Below are positions 33,907 through 43,102 of a DNA stretch of 56,691 bases, one piece after another (position 1 is the stretch's first letter; the number at the start of each line of letters is the position of its first letter). The notes below the pieces were generated by a model. It was given only the letters and a program-made list of their open reading frames with translations, had not been told where the DNA came from and ran no database searches. Source of the DNA: Gammaproteobacteria bacterium (GTDB taxonomy: Bacteria > Pseudomonadota > Gammaproteobacteria > Pseudomonadales > Azotimanducaceae). Made by a program: the position numbers and the translations under genes. The DNA lies in assembly GCA_009843635.1 (NCBI GenBank), contig VYDB01000108.1, positions 1-56,691 of the forward strand, given 5' to 3'.

Positions 33907-34089
33907 GTGGCCGCTGCCGTCCTCACCATCATCCTGACCTTTATCGCCTCCGGCAGCGTCTGGCTGGCAATGGGGCCGAAGTTTGCCCTGAACGAGGATG
34001 AGCAAGCCAACGGCCTGCTCAACCTGGGGCTGTACTTCCTGATCGGCCTGCCCTTGGTCTTCGCCGTTGTGTTCGCGGTGATCGGTTAG
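33907..34089 (+). CDS. 60-residue membrane protein
   Basis: GTG 33907 follows a strong AGGAGGA site. The product has two hydrophobic segments (VLTIILTFIASGSVWLAM and FLIGLPLVFAVVFAVIG) with a short charged link KFALNEDEQA, giving a two-helix inner-membrane protein. Its stop is 3 bp from the metR start, so the two are coupled. Function unknown. Confidence 0.65.
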   Translation: MAAAVLTIILTFIASGSVWLAMGPKFALNEDEQANGLLNLGLYFLIGLPLVFAVVFAVIG

Positions 34090-34092
34090 CCT

Positions 34093-35022
34093 GTGCCCCG
34101 CATCGAACTTCGCCACCTGCGCACCCTGGCCGCCCTGCGCGATGCGGGCAGCTTGGTGGAGGCGGCCGAGCGGGTGCACTTAACCCAGTCGGCGCTGTCC
34201 CATCAGCTCAAGGAACTCGAAGGCCGGGTGGGCTGCGTGCTGTTCATGCGCAAGACTCGGCCGGTGCGCTTCACCAGCGCCGGGCTGCGGCTGCTTGGGC
34301 TCGCTGACGAGGTGCTGCCCTTGGTGGGCCGCGCGGAAGCGGACGTTGCGCAGTTGGCGGGCGGGGAGTCCGGGCGCATTCTCATCGCCATCGAGTGCCA
34401 TAGCTGCATCGAGTGGCTGCTGCCTGCGATAGACGCCTATCGCGAAGCTTGGCCGCAGGTGGAAATCGACGTCTCCTCCGGCTTTCATTTCGCGCCCTTG
34501 CCAGCCTTAAGCCGCGGCGACCTGGATCTGGTCATCACGTCCGACCCGGTGTCCGGCCTGGATCTCCGCTACGTGCCCCTGTTCAGCTACGAGGCGGTGC
34601 TGGCGGTGGCCAAGGATCATCCCTTGGCTGGCCGGGCGTGGATTGAGCCCCAGGACCTGGCCCACGAGACCCTCATCGCCTACCCGGTCGATCGCGACCG
34701 CCTGGACGTGTTCACCGGCTTCCTGGATCCAGCGGGGGTGGCCCCGGAAACCGTGCGCCAAACCGAACTCACCGCCATGATCGCGCAACTGGTCGCCAGC
34801 GGGCGAGGCGTCGCCTGCCTGCCCAACTGGGCGCTGCACGACTATCTGGAACGGGATCTGCTGGCGGCCACCTCGCTGGGCGAAGAGGGCGTCTGGCCCA
34901 CCCTGCACGCCGCCGTGCGCGAGGACCAAGCGGATGCGCCGTTCATGAAGGCATTCATCGCCGCCGCCGTCGACACCTGCTTTGCCAACCTGGTCGGCAT
35001 CGTGACGGCCGAGACGGGATAG
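34093..35022 (+). CDS. metR: LysR-family regulator MetR
   Basis: A 309-residue LysR-type protein. Helix-turn-helix HLRTLAALRDAGSLVEAAER is followed by VHLTQSALSHQLKELE. The effector domain contains RILIAIECHSCIEWLLPAID and YPVDRDRLDVFTGFLDPAGV, which match MetR, the homocysteine-sensing activator of metE/metH/metA, closely. The start is GTG 34093, 3 bp after the small membrane gene. No met gene is adjacent, so targets lie elsewhere. Confidence 0.9.
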   Translation: MPRIELRHLRTLAALRDAGSLVEAAERVHLTQSALSHQLKELEGRVGCVLFMRKTRPVRFTSAGLRLLGLADEVLPLVGRAEADVAQLAGGESGRILIAIECHSCIEWLLPAIDAYREAWPQVEIDVSSGFHFAPLPALSRGDLDLVITSDPVSGLDLRYVPLFSYEAVLAVAKDHPLAGRAWIEPQDLAHETLIAYPVDRDRLDVFTGFLDPAGVAPETVRQTELTAMIAQLVASGRGVACLPNWALHDYLERDLLAATSLGEEGVWPTLHAAVREDQADAPFMKAFIAAAVDTCFANLVGIVTAETG

Positions 35023-35057
35023 CCGACCATGTTGCATCAAGCCTATAGGAGTTTTGC

Positions 35058-37493
35058 GTGAGCCAAACCCCAACCAATCACAAGCCCGCCGCCGCAGAGT
35101 TGGTGGCGCGGATGTCGTTGGAAGAGAAGGCGGCGTTCTGCTCGGGGCGCGATTTCTGGCACATGGAGGCCAATGAGCGCCTCGGGTTGGCGTCCATCAT
35201 GTTGACCGATGGCCCTCACGGGCTGCGCAAGCAAATGGGCGATACCGACCACGTCGGCATTGGCAACAGCGTGCCCGCCACCTGTTTCCCCACCGCTTGC
35301 GCCTTGGCCAGTTCCTGGGACCGGGATCTGCTGCGCGAAGTCGGCGTGGCGCTGGGTGAGCAGTGCGCGGCGGAGAACGTGGCCGTGCTGCTCGGGCCGG
35401 GCATGAACATCAAGCGCCACCCGTTGTGCGGGCGCAATTTCGAGTACTTCTCCGAAGATCCGCTGGTCAGCGGCGAACTGGCCGCAGCCCTCATCGAGGG
35501 CATTCAATCCCAAGGGGTGGGTGCCTGCGTCAAGCACTTTGCGGTCAACAACCAGGAACAGGGCCGCATGTTCGTTGACGCCATCGTCGATGAGCGCACC
35601 TTGCGGGAAATCTATCTGCGCGGTTTCGAGATTGCCGTTAGGAAGGCCCAGCCCTGGACGGTCATGTGCGCCTACAACCGGTTGAACGGCGTCTATTGCA
35701 GCGAGCACGATTGGCTGCTGAACCAGGTGCTGCGCGGCGATTGGGGGTTTGCCGGCGCGGTGGTCACCGATTGGGGCGCCGCCAACGACCGGGTGCGCGG
35801 GATTGCAGCCGGATTGGACTTGGAAATGCCCGCCAGCGGCGGCGTCAACGACCGCCGGCTGGTGGCCGCGGTCCGCGACGGCCGTCTGCCGGAGGCCGAC
35901 CTCGACCGCGCGGTGACGCGCAACCTCAGCCTAGCGCTGCTGGGGGGTGAGCTGCCTAAACAGCGAGTGGCGATGGATCAGGACGCCCACCACGCCTTGG
36001 CCCGCCGAGCGGCGGGCGAATGCGCCGTGCTGCTGAAGAATGAAGGCGCCCTGCTGCCGCTGGCGCCGCCGGCCCGCATCGCCGTGATCGGCGCCTTCGC
36101 CAAGCAGCCGCGCTACCAGGGCGCGGGCAGTTCCCAAGTCAACCCCACCCGGCTGGACTGCGCCTTTGACGCGATCGCCGCGACCGTGGGCGATGGCGCG
36201 TCCTTGGATTATGCGCCCGGCTATGACCCGAAGCACAGCGAACCCGATGCGGCACTCGTTGCCGAAGCGGCGGCCGCCGCTGCGGAGGCGGAGGTGGCCG
36301 TGGTGTTCGCGGGCCTCCCCGGCAGCTACGAGTCGGAAGGCTTCGACCGTTCGCACATGGCCCTGCCGGAACAGCACGACTGGCTGGTCGCAGCGGTGTG
36401 CGAGGCCAACCCGAACACCGTGGTGGTGCTCTCCAACGGCGCGCCGGTGGCCATGCCTTGGGTCGCTGCGCCCAAGGCCATCCTCGAGGGCTACCTGGCC
36501 GGGCAGGGGGGCGGCGCGGCCATGGCCGACGTTCTGTTCGGGCGCGTCAATCCGAGCGGCAAGCTGGCGGAGACCTTTCCCCTGCAGCAGGCTGACGTGC
36601 CCGCGGATCGCTGGTTTCCGGGAACGGGCCGCCAAGTCCACTACCGGGAAGGGCTGCACGTTGGCTACCGCTACTTCGACACCGCTGCCGCGCCGGTGCT
36701 CTTCCCCTTCGGCCACGGGTTGAGCTACACGCGCTTCGAGTACGGCGATCTCGAACTGTCCGCCGACGCCTTTGCCCAGGGCGGCGAACTGGCGGTGTCC
36801 TTCGCCCTCACCAACAGCGGTGGCCTAGCCGGTTCCGAGGTGGTGCAGCTCTATGCCCACGCCGCGCAATCGAGCGTCCATCGGCCCGAGCAGGAACTGC
36901 GGGCCTTCACCAAGGTGGCCCTGGCCCCCGGCGAAACCCGGCGGGTGACCTTGACGCTGGACGATGCCGCGTTCGCCATCTACGACACCGATGCCGGCAA
37001 GTGGATCGTGGAAGCCGGGGAATTCGAGATTCGCCTAGGCGCCTCGAGCCGGGACATTCGCCTCAGGACGAGGCTGAAGGTCCAATCCAGCCAGAGCCTG
37101 AGCGACGCCGCGCGGGGCGTTGGTGGGCTCGACGGATCCGACGAAGCCTTCGCCGCCCTGCTTGGCAAGCCGGTGCCGCCGCCCGAGCCCTCGCGCCCCT
37201 ACCACTTGAACTCCTCGCTCGGCGAGATCGGCGAAACGGCGTTGGGGCGCTTCATCCGTTCGAAGGTGGCCAGCGGATTTCAAAAGCGCATGGGCGTCAA
37301 GGCAGGGGATGAAGCCACCGCCAGGATGTTTGAGGCCATGGCCAACAACATGCCGCTGCGCTCGCTGGCCCTGTTCTCCGGCGGGCGGCTTAGCTTCAAC
37401 GGGCTCGCCGCCTTGGTGGCGTTACTCAACCGCCGGCTCCTCACCGCGCTGAGGCTGCTGCTGCGCCGCTCAGACGACGGCTTTCCCGGCTAG
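35058..37493 (+). CDS. Glycoside hydrolase family 3 (beta-glucosidase-like)
   Basis: 811 residues, no signal peptide, so cytoplasmic. The (beta/alpha)8 domain holds TDGPHGLRKQ (residues 50-59), the KH pair at 159-160 and the nucleophile Asp238 in GAVVTDWGAA. The C-terminal sandwich includes EGYLAGQGGG and FPFGHGLSYTRFEY. A fibronectin-III-like domain (GSEVVQLYAHAAQSSVHRPE) follows. About 100 extra residues at the end form a helical tail ending in a hydrophobic segment (LAALVALLNRRLLTALRL). It hydrolyses imported beta-glucosides; the exact sugar is unknown. GTG 35058 follows TAGGAG. Confidence 0.88.
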   Translation: MSQTPTNHKPAAAELVARMSLEEKAAFCSGRDFWHMEANERLGLASIMLTDGPHGLRKQMGDTDHVGIGNSVPATCFPTACALASSWDRDLLREVGVALGEQCAAENVAVLLGPGMNIKRHPLCGRNFEYFSEDPLVSGELAAALIEGIQSQGVGACVKHFAVNNQEQGRMFVDAIVDERTLREIYLRGFEIAVRKAQPWTVMCAYNRLNGVYCSEHDWLLNQVLRGDWGFAGAVVTDWGAANDRVRGIAAGLDLEMPASGGVNDRRLVAAVRDGRLPEADLDRAVTRNLSLALLGGELPKQRVAMDQDAHHALARRAAGECAVLLKNEGALLPLAPPARIAVIGAFAKQPRYQGAGSSQVNPTRLDCAFDAIAATVGDGASLDYAPGYDPKHSEPDAALVAEAAAAAAEAEVAVVFAGLPGSYESEGFDRSHMALPEQHDWLVAAVCEANPNTVVVLSNGAPVAMPWVAAPKAILEGYLAGQGGGAAMADVLFGRVNPSGKLAETFPLQQADVPADRWFPGTGRQVHYREGLHVGYRYFDTAAAPVLFPFGHGLSYTRFEYGDLELSADAFAQGGELAVSFALTNSGGLAGSEVVQLYAHAAQSSVHRPEQELRAFTKVALAPGETRRVTLTLDDAAFAIYDTDAGKWIVEAGEFEIRLGASSRDIRLRTRLKVQSSQSLSDAARGVGGLDGSDEAFAALLGKPVPPPEPSRPYHLNSSLGEIGETALGRFIRSKVASGFQKRMGVKAGDEATARMFEAMANNMPLRSLALFSGGRLSFNGLAALVALLNRRLLTALRLLLRRSDDGFPG

Positions 37494-37516
37494 GATCGTC
37501 CGTAGCTGCGGCGGTT

Positions 37517-37975
37517 TCAGAACCAAACCACCCTTACCAAGACCCCAACGACGGCACTGGACAAGGCCACTCCGAGTGCGAACAGGCGCCCGAGCCCGGT
37601 CTTGATCGAGGCTTCAATCGCGTCGAGGCGCTTGTCTTGATGCCGGAAGCGCTCGTCGTTGATTCTGCGCTCCGCTACGAAGCGCTCGTCCATCAACTTG
37701 TTCTGGGCCTCGAAGCCAGCCTCCATCAACTGGTTCTGCAGGGCGAAGCGCTCATCCATGCGCTTTTCCACGCGTTCCATGAGGATGTCGTTGTTGCGCT
37801 CCAAGGCCTCACGCATGCGCTCCGGGGTCATGGCGAACTTGTCGATGGCGTTGGCGATCGCGTGAATCGTCGCGCTGCTCTGGCGGCGGTCGAAGCCGGC
37901 GCTCTCCAACCCTTCGGTCATCGATTCGATTTCCCTGACGGCTTGCTTCACGATTATAGACTCCCGAATCCGCAA
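37517..37975 (-). CDS. Coiled-coil protein with a C-terminal membrane helix (DUF1640-like)
   Basis: 152 residues. A long predicted coiled coil has a repeating pattern MDERFALQNQL, MDERFVAERR and NDERFRHQDK, and ends in a transmembrane helix LFALGVALSSAVVGVLVRVVWF. The layout resembles DUF1640/CCDC90-type proteins, which are anchored by the C-terminal helix, and echoes the small proteins at 1448 and 1778. It is convergent with the GH3 gene (23 bp apart). Confidence 0.65.
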   Translation of the reverse strand: MRIRESIIVKQAVREIESMTEGLESAGFDRRQSSATIHAIANAIDKFAMTPERMREALERNNDILMERVEKRMDERFALQNQLMEAGFEAQNKLMDERFVAERRINDERFRHQDKRLDAIEASIKTGLGRLFALGVALSSAVVGVLVRVVWF

Positions 37976-38077
37976 TAGAAGGAAGCCAGTAGGCCATTTG
38001 CAGAAAGGTGGCGGAAGTCGATATCTCCGCAGTGCCTGTAAGACATTGGCGCTTTGGAGCTTGAAAAGGACGGAGAG

Positions 38078-38407
38078 TCAGTCCTTGGCTTGGTCGAGGG
38101 CCTTGCGTAGCCGGCGGATGTGTAGCGCACCCTTGGCTCGGCCGGGCAGGAGTGCGGCGGCGCCAACCGCGGCGCCGGCCAGGAAGGCGATCAGCAGCCA
38201 CCAGTAGAGGCTCCATTCGGGGCTGCGCCAGGTGAGGAAGCGGATCGACACCTGTTCCTGGTTGACGGCGATCACCGCGAACAGGAACAGGGCGGTGGCG
38301 GCAAGCAGCACCAAGGGGCGCCAGAAAAGGCGCCAGACTCGCTTCGCCCGTGACGGCTGGTCCTTATCCGCTTGCAGCCGCCAGCTCCCTTTGGTAGGTG
38401 GCATCAA
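38078..38407 (-). CDS. lapA: LapA-domain protein (DUF1049)
   Basis: 109 residues. Two membrane helices ([20 protein letters not shown] and [20 protein letters not shown]) flank [13 protein letters not shown], the pattern of LapA, which in E. coli works with LapB/FtsH in LpxC control. The nominal ATG overlaps ihfB by 44 bp; a later start is possible. lapB is not visible downstream. The order rpsA-ihfB-lapA is normal for gammaproteobacteria. Confidence 0.8.
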   Translation of the reverse strand: MMPPTKGSWRLQADKDQPSRAKRVWRLFWRPLVLLAATALFLFAVIAVNQEQVSIRFLTWRSPEWSLYWWLLIAFLAGAAVGAAALLPGRAKGALHIRRLRKALDQAKD

Positions 38408-38675
38408 CCCGTTCCCGCAATTCCTTGCCGGGCTTGAAGTGCGGCACGTACTTGCCTGCTAAGGCGACCGCTTCGCCGGTCTTGGGATTGCGCCCGATGC
38501 GCGGCGCCCGGTAGTGCAGCGAGAAGCTGCCGAAGCCGCGAATCTCCACCCGTGATCCCTCGGCGAGCGCCATGGATAGGTGCTCGATCATCATCTTCAC
38601 CGCTTGCTCCACGTCCCGGGGGGGGAGCCGGTCGTGCTTGGCGGCGACTCGCTCGATGAGTTCCGAGCGATTCAT
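38364..38675 (-). CDS. ihfB: Integration host factor subunit beta
   Basis: A 103-residue HU/IHF-fold protein: [20 protein letters not shown], then [20 protein letters not shown]. The intercalating Pro is in RNPKTG. IHF bends DNA sharply as a heterodimer with IhfA. It is about ten residues longer than E. coli IhfB at the C-terminus. Its start overlaps the rpsA stop (38672-38675). Confidence 0.93.
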   Translation of the reverse strand: MNRSELIERVAAKHDRLPPRDVEQAVKMMIEHLSMALAEGSRVEIRGFGSFSLHYRAPRIGRNPKTGEAVALAGKYVPHFKPGKELRERVDATYQRELAAASG

Positions 38676-40393
38676 GACTGGGTGTCTCGCTCGGAATCCT
38701 GATCGGAATCCCCTTCGGAAGCCTCCTCCATTTGCGCCTTGATGAGGTCTCCCAAGGTGCCGGCCTTCACGCGTTCGCCCTCCTTCTTGCGGTGTTCGCG
38801 CACCGCCGCCCGTTCCTCGTCAATCGCCTTGGCCTTGAGCGAGAGGCTGATGTTGCGGTTCTTGCGGTCCACGCTGACGATCTTGAGCGACAGCTCCTGG
38901 CCTTCGGAGAGCTCCTTGCGGGCGTCCTCCACCCGGTCGATGCTGATCTCCGATGCCTTCAGGACGCCGGTCACCTCCTCCGCCAAGCGGATGACCGCTT
39001 CCTTCGGCTCAACGCTCTCCACCACGCCTTCGACCATCGACCCCCGGTCGTTGATGGTGACGAAGTCCGAGAACGGATCTTGGTCGAGCTGCTTGATGCC
39101 CAAGGCGATGCGCTCGCGCGCCGGGTCGATGGAGAGGATGAGGGTGTCGATCTCCTCGCCGCGGCTGTAGCGGCGCACCGCGGTCTCGCCGGGCTCGTTC
39201 CAGGCGATGTCGGAGAGATAGACCAGTCCGTCGATGTCTCCCTCGAGGCCTACGAAGATGCCGAAGTCGGTGATGGACTTGATCTTGCCGCGGATGCGGT
39301 CGCCCTTGGCGTGCTTGGCCGCGAACTCATCCCACGGATTGGTGCGGCACTGCTTGATGCCCAGCGAGATGCGTCGGCGCTCCTCGTCGATGTCGAGCAC
39401 CATGACCTCCACCTCGTCGCCAACGCTGACCACCTTGGAGGGATGGACGTTCTTGTTGGTCCAGTCCATTTCCGAAACATGGACCAAGCCTTCAACCCCT
39501 TCCTCGATTTCCGCGAAGCAGCCGTATTCGGTGAGATTGGTGACGGTGGCAAACACCCGCGAGCCTTCCGCGTAGCGGCGGGTTAGCTGCACCCAGGGGT
39601 CGTCGCCCAACTGCTTCATGCCGAGGCTTACCCTGTTCTTCTCGCGGTCGAACTTGAGGATGCGAACTTGGATTTCGTCGCCGATCGTCACCATCTCGCT
39701 GGGGTGGCGAATTCGCCGCCAAGCCATGTCGGTGATGTGCAGCAGGCCATCGACGCCGCCGAGATCGACGAAGGCGCCGTAGTCGGTGAGGTTCTTGACC
39801 ACGCCTGTCACGTCCTGGCCTTCCTGCAGCGATTGGAGCAGCGCTTCGCGCTCCTCGCTGTTCTCCTGCTCGAGCACCGCGCGCCGGGAGACCACGACGT
39901 TGTTGCGCTTTTGGTCGAGCTTGATGACTTGGAACTCCAACGGCCGGCCCTCCAAGTGGGCCGTCTCGCGCAGGGGGCGGATGTCCACCAAGGAACCGGG
40001 CAGGAAGGCGCGGATGTCGTTGACGTCAACGGTGAAGCCGCCCTTGACCTTGCCGTTGATGATGCCGGTGATGACCTCCGTCCGCTCAAAGGCGTCCTCC
40101 AGCATCTCCCAGGTCTCGGCCCGCTTGGCCTTTTCGCGGGACAGCCGGGTCTCGCCCCAGCCGTCGTCCACGACCTCCATCGCCACCTTGACCTGGTCGC
40201 CGATCGCGAGGGTGAACTCGCCGGTCTCGCTAAGGAACTGGTTTTTGGGGATGATCCCCTCGGATTTCAGGCCGGCGTGAACGACGACCCATTCGTTGTC
40301 GATATCGACCACCGTGCCGGTGATGATGGAGCCCGGCACCATCTCGATGGTGCCTAGGCTCTCCTCAAAGATTTCAGCAAAAGTTTCGCTCAT
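38672..40393 (-). CDS. rpsA: 30S ribosomal protein S1
   Basis: A 573-residue protein of six S1/OB domains. It starts [20 protein letters not shown] at ATG 40393, the family N-terminus; the frame is open 16 codons further up. Repeated GxVxxxxDFGxFVxLxG patterns are visible ([40 protein letters not shown]). It delivers mRNA to the 30S subunit. The 95-bp leader before the ATG may host the usual S1 autoregulation, though I did not fold it. Confidence 0.96.
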   Translation of the reverse strand: MSETFAEIFEESLGTIEMVPGSIITGTVVDIDNEWVVVHAGLKSEGIIPKNQFLSETGEFTLAIGDQVKVAMEVVDDGWGETRLSREKAKRAETWEMLEDAFERTEVITGIINGKVKGGFTVDVNDIRAFLPGSLVDIRPLRETAHLEGRPLEFQVIKLDQKRNNVVVSRRAVLEQENSEEREALLQSLQEGQDVTGVVKNLTDYGAFVDLGGVDGLLHITDMAWRRIRHPSEMVTIGDEIQVRILKFDREKNRVSLGMKQLGDDPWVQLTRRYAEGSRVFATVTNLTEYGCFAEIEEGVEGLVHVSEMDWTNKNVHPSKVVSVGDEVEVMVLDIDEERRRISLGIKQCRTNPWDEFAAKHAKGDRIRGKIKSITDFGIFVGLEGDIDGLVYLSDIAWNEPGETAVRRYSRGEEIDTLILSIDPARERIALGIKQLDQDPFSDFVTINDRGSMVEGVVESVEPKEAVIRLAEEVTGVLKASEISIDRVEDARKELSEGQELSLKIVSVDRKNRNISLSLKAKAIDEERAAVREHRKKEGERVKAGTLGDLIKAQMEEASEGDSDQDSERDTQS

Positions 40394-40448
40394 GTTTTTG
40401 TTTTTGACGCCGCGCCGGGGTGGGTTGCGCGGCCACTCCATGGGTTGG

Positions 40449-40478
40449 TTAATGTCATGCGCTGTTCCTGCCCGGCAA
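40449..40478 (-). promoter_or_regulatory. Possible rpsA promoter in the cmk-rpsA gap
   Basis: On the minus strand TTGCCG (40478-40473) and an extended -10 TG-A-CATTAA (-10 at 40454-40449) are separated by 18 bp. They lie about 50 nt upstream of the rpsA ATG. rpsA commonly has its own promoter next to cmk. The match is moderate. Confidence 0.35.
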
Positions 40479-40488
40479 CCAGCGGGGC

Positions 40489-41196
40489 TTAAGCCAATCC
40501 GCGTTCACGGACCAAGGCCAAGGCCTGCCGCAACACGTCGGTGATGGTCATGTCAGTGCTATCGATGATGACCGCATCACTGGCCGGTTGCAGCGGCGAG
40601 GCAGCGCGCCCTTTGTCCCGCGCATCCCTATCCCGGATGTTCGCGAGGACGTTGCGCAAGTTAACAGTCATTCCCTTGTTTCTCAACTGTTTATAGCGCC
40701 TTTGCGCCCGCTCTTCGGCGCTGGCGTCGAGGAATATCTTGAGTTCGGCGTCCGGAAACACCACCGTGCCCATGTCGCGCCCATCGGCAACCAGGCCCGG
40801 CGTCCCCTCGGCCGGCGGCTCGGCTGCCGCCGTTTCGGCGGCCCGGCGCTGCTGGGTGAGAATCGCTTGGCGCACTTGCGGGTGCCGGGCCGCTTCGGAG
40901 GCGGCGGCGGCAACGTCCTCATCGCGGATGCGTTCCGTGAGGTCAATGCCGTCGGCCTGAGCGCCTTCCCCGGCCAACTCGATGTCGAGGCCCTGGGCCA
41001 AGCTTGCCAGCGCCGCTTCATCATCGGTGGCGACGCCCCGCTCAAGCGCCATGGCGCCAATCACCCGGTACAGGGCGCCGCTTTCGAGGTAACGCCAGCC
41101 CAAGCGCTCGGCCAAGGCGGTGGCCAGCGAGCCCTTGCCGGAGCCGCTCGGGCCGTCCACGCAAATCACCGGCGCAGGAAGGCGGCGTCCAGTCAC
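40489..41196 (-). CDS. cmk: Cytidylate kinase
   Basis: A 235-residue enzyme phosphorylating CMP and dCMP with ATP. Seen are the P-loop [29 protein letters not shown], and [20 protein letters not shown]. Its start overlaps tyrA by 4 bp, indicating coupling. aroA, usually between tyrA and cmk in gammaproteobacteria, is not here. Confidence 0.94.
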   Translation of the reverse strand: MTGRRLPAPVICVDGPSGSGKGSLATALAERLGWRYLESGALYRVIGAMALERGVATDDEAALASLAQGLDIELAGEGAQADGIDLTERIRDEDVAAAASEAARHPQVRQAILTQQRRAAETAAAEPPAEGTPGLVADGRDMGTVVFPDAELKIFLDASAEERAQRRYKQLRNKGMTVNLRNVLANIRDRDARDKGRAASPLQPASDAVIIDSTDMTITDVLRQALALVRERGLA

Positions 41197-42011
41197 TGGC
41201 CGAGACGGGTCAAGCGTCGGCCGGCCGCGTCGATAAAGGCTTGCAGCGCCTCCCGGTCGTCGTTTTCCAAGGCGCGCTCAAAGCGGCACAGCGAATCCTT
41301 GAACGCAGCCAGCGCCTCGGTCAGGGGGCCTCGGTTGAGGCCAAGAATGCTTGCCCAGAGGTCGGGGGCGGCGGTGCCGATGCGGGTGAAGTCGTCGAAC
41401 CCGCCCCCGGTATGGGACAGGTGATCCGCCTCCACCCGATCCAGGTAGGCGAAGGCGAGCAGATGCGGCAGATGGCTGGTCACGGCCAGTATCCGGTCAT
41501 GGTCTTGGGCGGCCATCAATTGCGCATGGGCCCCCACGCCGAGCCATAGGGCGCGGACTTGGTCGATGGCCGCGGGATCGGTTTCCGGCACTGGGGTCAG
41601 CACGGCTTGGCGGCCGGCGAAGAGATCGGCATCGGCCGCTTCGGGGCCGCTGCGTTCGGAGCCGGCGATGGGGTGGCAGGGCACGTAGCGCGGCGGCAGC
41701 GCGCCATCCCGCGCCTTGAGCGATTCGATGATCGGCGCCTTGACGCTGCCGGCGTCGAACAGCACCCCCGGGTGATTGGCCAGCCGACGCACCCAGTCCG
41801 CGATGCCATCGACCGGGACGGCCAGCAGCACCGCCGCGGCGTCGTGCGGAACGGCATCCACAACCCGGTCGATCAGGCCGAGGCGCAGCGCCGCCGCCGC
41901 GTGTTCGGCATTGGCGTCCAGGCCGGCAATGTCGTCGCTGAGCCCCCGGCGGCGCGCGGCCTTGGCGAAGGAGGCACCGATCAGGCCGGTGCCGACGATA
42001 GCGAACTTCAC
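41193..42011 (-). CDS. tyrA: Prephenate dehydrogenase
   Basis: A 272-residue single-domain enzyme (no chorismate mutase fusion) making 4-hydroxyphenylpyruvate from prephenate with NAD+. Nucleotide motif FAIVGTGLIGASFAK, the catalytic region CHPIAGSERSG and VTSHLPHLLAFA are present. Overlaps of 4 bp occur at both ends (hisC and cmk). Confidence 0.9.
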   Translation of the reverse strand: MKFAIVGTGLIGASFAKAARRRGLSDDIAGLDANAEHAAAALRLGLIDRVVDAVPHDAAAVLLAVPVDGIADWVRRLANHPGVLFDAGSVKAPIIESLKARDGALPPRYVPCHPIAGSERSGPEAADADLFAGRQAVLTPVPETDPAAIDQVRALWLGVGAHAQLMAAQDHDRILAVTSHLPHLLAFAYLDRVEADHLSHTGGGFDDFTRIGTAAPDLWASILGLNRGPLTEALAAFKDSLCRFERALENDDREALQAFIDAAGRRLTRLGQ

Positions 42012-43096
42012 GGCGCCAACTGCCCCAACGCTTCGAGAAAGCGCTGGTTTTCCTGGGGCAGGCCGACGCTGACCCGGATGTGGTTGGGCAGCCCGTACTC
42101 GCGGATGGTGCGCACGATGACCCCGGACCGCAGCAGGGCTTCAAATACCGGCTGGGCGTCGCGGCGCAGATCGACGCACAGGAAATTGCCCGCCGAGGGC
42201 AGCGGCGGGTAGCCGAGTTGGCGAAGGCCAGCCGTCAGCGCCCCGAGCCCGTCGCGGTTCAGAGCGGCGCTCTCGGCCACGAAGGCGGTCTGATCCAAGG
42301 CGACTTCGGCGGCCGCCAGGCCCAAGCTGCTGACGTTGAACGGCTGCCGGGCGCGGTTCATCAGGTCGGCGGCCTCGGCGGAGCTCAACGCGTAGCCGAT
42401 GCGCAGGCCGGCCAAGGCGTGGATCTTGGAGAAGGTGCGGGTGACGATCAGGTTGGGGTAGCGCTCCAGCAGCGCCCGTCCATCCGGATAGTCGGGCGCA
42501 TCGACGTACTCGGCGTAGGCTTCATCGAGCACCGCCCACACCCGGGGCGGCAGCCGGTCGAGAAAGCCGGTCAATTCGGCCTCGCTGACCGAGGTGCCCG
42601 TGGGATTGTTCGGATTGGCGATGAAGACGATGCGGGTGGCGTCCGTGACTCGGTCCAGCATGGCCTCGAGGTCGCAGCCATAGGCCTTGGCGGGCACGGT
42701 GACCAGGGTGGCGCCGCTGCCGGTGATCGCCAGCGTGTACACGATGAAGCCGTGGGCGGACATGATGCCTTCGGTGCCGGGCTCCAAGGTGAACTTGGCG
42801 GCCAGCTCCAGAACGTCGTTGGAGCCGTTGCCCAGCGTAATGCGGTGCGGCTCTATGTCGTGGTGGATGGCCAGCCGCCGCTTCAAGGCATGGCCGTTGG
42901 CATCGGGATAGCGGGACAGCTCGCCCATGGCGTCCTGAATGCGCTCGCGCACCGCGGGCGCCGGGCCGCGCGGGTTTTCGTTGCTGGCGAGCTTGGCGAT
43001 GTCAGTGAGGCCGAGCTCCCGCGCCACCTCGTCGATGGGCCGGCCCGGCTGATAGGGGTTCAGGCGGGCGATGCTCGGGTTGACCGGCGCGCTCAT
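42008..43096 (-). CDS. hisC: Histidinol-phosphate/aromatic aminotransferase (HisC2-type)
   Basis: A 362-residue fold-I PLP enzyme. KLASNENPRGPAPAVRERI binds substrate, and the PLP Lys is in TFSKIHALAGLRIGY. In this pheA-tyrA setting HisC2-type enzymes transaminate prephenate-derived keto acids or histidinol phosphate. It ends with a 4-bp overlap into tyrA. Confidence 0.9.
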   Translation of the reverse strand: MSAPVNPSIARLNPYQPGRPIDEVARELGLTDIAKLASNENPRGPAPAVRERIQDAMGELSRYPDANGHALKRRLAIHHDIEPHRITLGNGSNDVLELAAKFTLEPGTEGIMSAHGFIVYTLAITGSGATLVTVPAKAYGCDLEAMLDRVTDATRIVFIANPNNPTGTSVSEAELTGFLDRLPPRVWAVLDEAYAEYVDAPDYPDGRALLERYPNLIVTRTFSKIHALAGLRIGYALSSAEAADLMNRARQPFNVSSLGLAAAEVALDQTAFVAESAALNRDGLGALTAGLRQLGYPPLPSAGNFLCVDLRRDAQPVFEALLRSGVIVRTIREYGLPNHIRVSVGLPQENQRFLEALGQLAP

Positions 43097-43102
43097 GGCG
43101 CC

